Part shown: piece by piece, positions 5,620 through 6,551 of the stretch
Numbering within the stretch: the stretch's first letter is position 1
Layout: each line of letters starts with the position of its first letter
Source: Planctomycetales bacterium
GTDB lineage: Bacteria; Planctomycetota; Planctomycetia; Pirellulales; Thermoguttaceae
Reading direction: 5' to 3'
Assembly (NCBI GenBank): GCA_007122045.1
Contig: SKJM01000106.1
Location: 1 to 6,551, forward strand
Length of the DNA stretch: 6,551 nt
Program-made: the position numbers and the translations under genes
The notes under the pieces: model-generated
Seen by the model: the letters and a program-made list of their open reading frames with translations, nothing else
Database searches by the model: none
Told to the model about the DNA's origin: nothing

Positions 5620-6551
5620 ATGCATAGCCCCTCCCGTTTGGCACGTGCGCTTCAGATCGTTCTGTCAGGATTCGTACTTACCGGCTACGGCGCCGGTTCT
5701 TTGGTCGAGGCCGGCGACCGCGACGCAAAGCGTGCCACGTGGCCGGAGACGATGTCCGCCTCGCGGGCCGAGTTGCTCGATCGGCAGGTCGACGGCGACG
5801 TGGAACTGGGCCCCTGGTACGCCACCGGCCAACTGAAGGCCCAGGGGTTCGACGATCCCCTGTTCCCCGAAGAGGGCGTCGACCTGGAGGCCAACGACGA
5901 GGAAGGCAATCCGCTGTGGCAGCGCCGGCCCGAGTTCGTCGACGGGCAGGTCCACATGCTGCCCAACACGCCGAACGATTTCGCCACCTATCTGTTCCGC
6001 ACGGTGCGCGCCCCGGCGGCCGTGGAGCTTGCGGCCGGACTGGGCAGCGACGACGGCCTGATCGTGTGGCTCAACGGCGAGGAGGTCCTTTCGCGCGACG
6101 TCGCCCGCGGCCCGGCCCCGAACCAGGACCATGCCGCGCTCCCGCTGCAGCCGGGCGAGAATACGCTGCTGCTGAAAATTCACAACCGGGGCGGCGGGCA
6201 CGGCTTCTACTTCTCCGTCGACGGCGTCGACCCCGTCGCAGCATGCTGGAGCCGGTTCGAGGACGACTTCCCGCTCCAGAGCAACTGGCTCAAGGAGCAC
6301 CTGCCGCGCGGTGCCCACCTGCTGTGGTTCGCCGAGCGCGACGACGCGGAAGTCGAGCGGCAGATGATCGAAAGCGCCCTGAGGCGTTGCGGCGCCGGCG
6401 GCGAGGCGCTGCACGCTGAGTTCGAGCAGCTCGCCCGCACCGACGCACCACCCGGCGACGCCCGCTGGCTCGCCCTGTTCGAGAAGGTTTGCCGTTTCCG
6501 CCATCGTCCGGAGGAACTCCGCCGGGTGAACCTGCCCGCGCTGCGGCTGGC
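5620..6551 (+). CDS. Secreted protein with N-terminal beta-sandwich domain, cut by right window edge
   Basis: 310 residues are visible and the frame runs off the right edge. Residues 1-31 look like a Sec signal peptide: Arg at 6 and 9, a hydrophobic stretch LQIVLSGFVLTGYGAG (11-26) and probable cleavage after VEA (29-31). Residues about 62-200 match a carbohydrate-binding-like beta-sandwich found at the start of many large exported planctomycete proteins: LGPWYATG (63-70), the PEEGVDL segment (83-89), FVDGQVH (106-112), YLFRT (124-128), LGSDDGLIVWLNG (141-153), and GENTLLLKIHNRGG (179-192) then GFYF (195-198). Residues 208-310 are helical and charged, with no fold I can assign. The catalytic part, if any, lies beyond the window. 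In planctomycetes this sandwich can precede various regions, including HzsA-related ones; that remains a guess. The gene has its own predicted promoter, so it need not be cotranscribed with the oxidoreductase. Confidence 0.82.
   Translation, partial: MHSPSRLARALQIVLSGFVLTGYGAGSLVEAGDRDAKRATWPETMSASRAELLDRQVDGDVELGPWYATGQLKAQGFDDPLFPEEGVDLEANDEEGNPLWQRRPEFVDGQVHMLPNTPNDFATYLFRTVRAPAAVELAAGLGSDDGLIVWLNGEEVLSRDVARGPAPNQDHAALPLQPGENTLLLKIHNRGGGHGFYFSVDGVDPVAACWSRFEDDFPLQSNWLKEHLPRGAHLLWFAERDDAEVERQMIESALRRCGAGGEALHAEFEQLARTDAPPGDARWLALFEKVCRFRHRPEELRRVNLPALRL

Overview
The window looks like chromosomal DNA from a GC-rich bacterium, most likely a planctomycete. The lineage is an inference from gene content: a Tat-exported Gfo/Idh/MocA oxidoreductase with an extended WHWFW...GNGD motif, and a secreted protein opening with a beta-sandwich carrying the LGSDDGL-VWLNG signature, are both types abundant in Planctomycetota. 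There is no rRNA or other marker gene to confirm it.

Layout. Two genes point left and two point right from a divergent intergenic region near 3600-3860. Leftward, nearest the divergence, is a TIR-domain protein (2322-3590). After a 207-base gap with a hairpin comes a phosphoglucomutase/phosphomannomutase-type enzyme (2114 to the left edge, C-terminus missing). Rightward are a Tat-signal Gfo/Idh/MocA oxidoreductase (3864-5285) and, after a 334-base gap, the N-terminal 310 residues of a secreted protein (5620 to the right edge). Both edge genes run off the window, and all four frames read without internal stops.

The 5286-5619 gap is not empty. It holds a possible stem after the oxidoreductase stop, a 143-base element bounded by a 21-base imperfect inverted repeat and built from about four degenerate 36-base units, a promoter-like sequence, a leader hairpin and a strong Shine-Dalgarno site. 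The promoter-like sequences of the two rightward genes are strikingly alike (TTGTG- boxes, 17-base spacers, GGGTATA- boxes).

How the genes relate. The mutase serves cytoplasmic sugar-phosphate metabolism, while the oxidoreductase and the last protein are exported. Nothing shows the four acting as one pathway. The most interesting gene is the TIR protein: an intact TIR domain with a candidate catalytic glutamate, followed by about 270 residues I cannot assign to a named family, standing alone among housekeeping-type genes. It is a reasonable candidate for a single-gene NAD-consuming defence or signalling effector, but that is inference.
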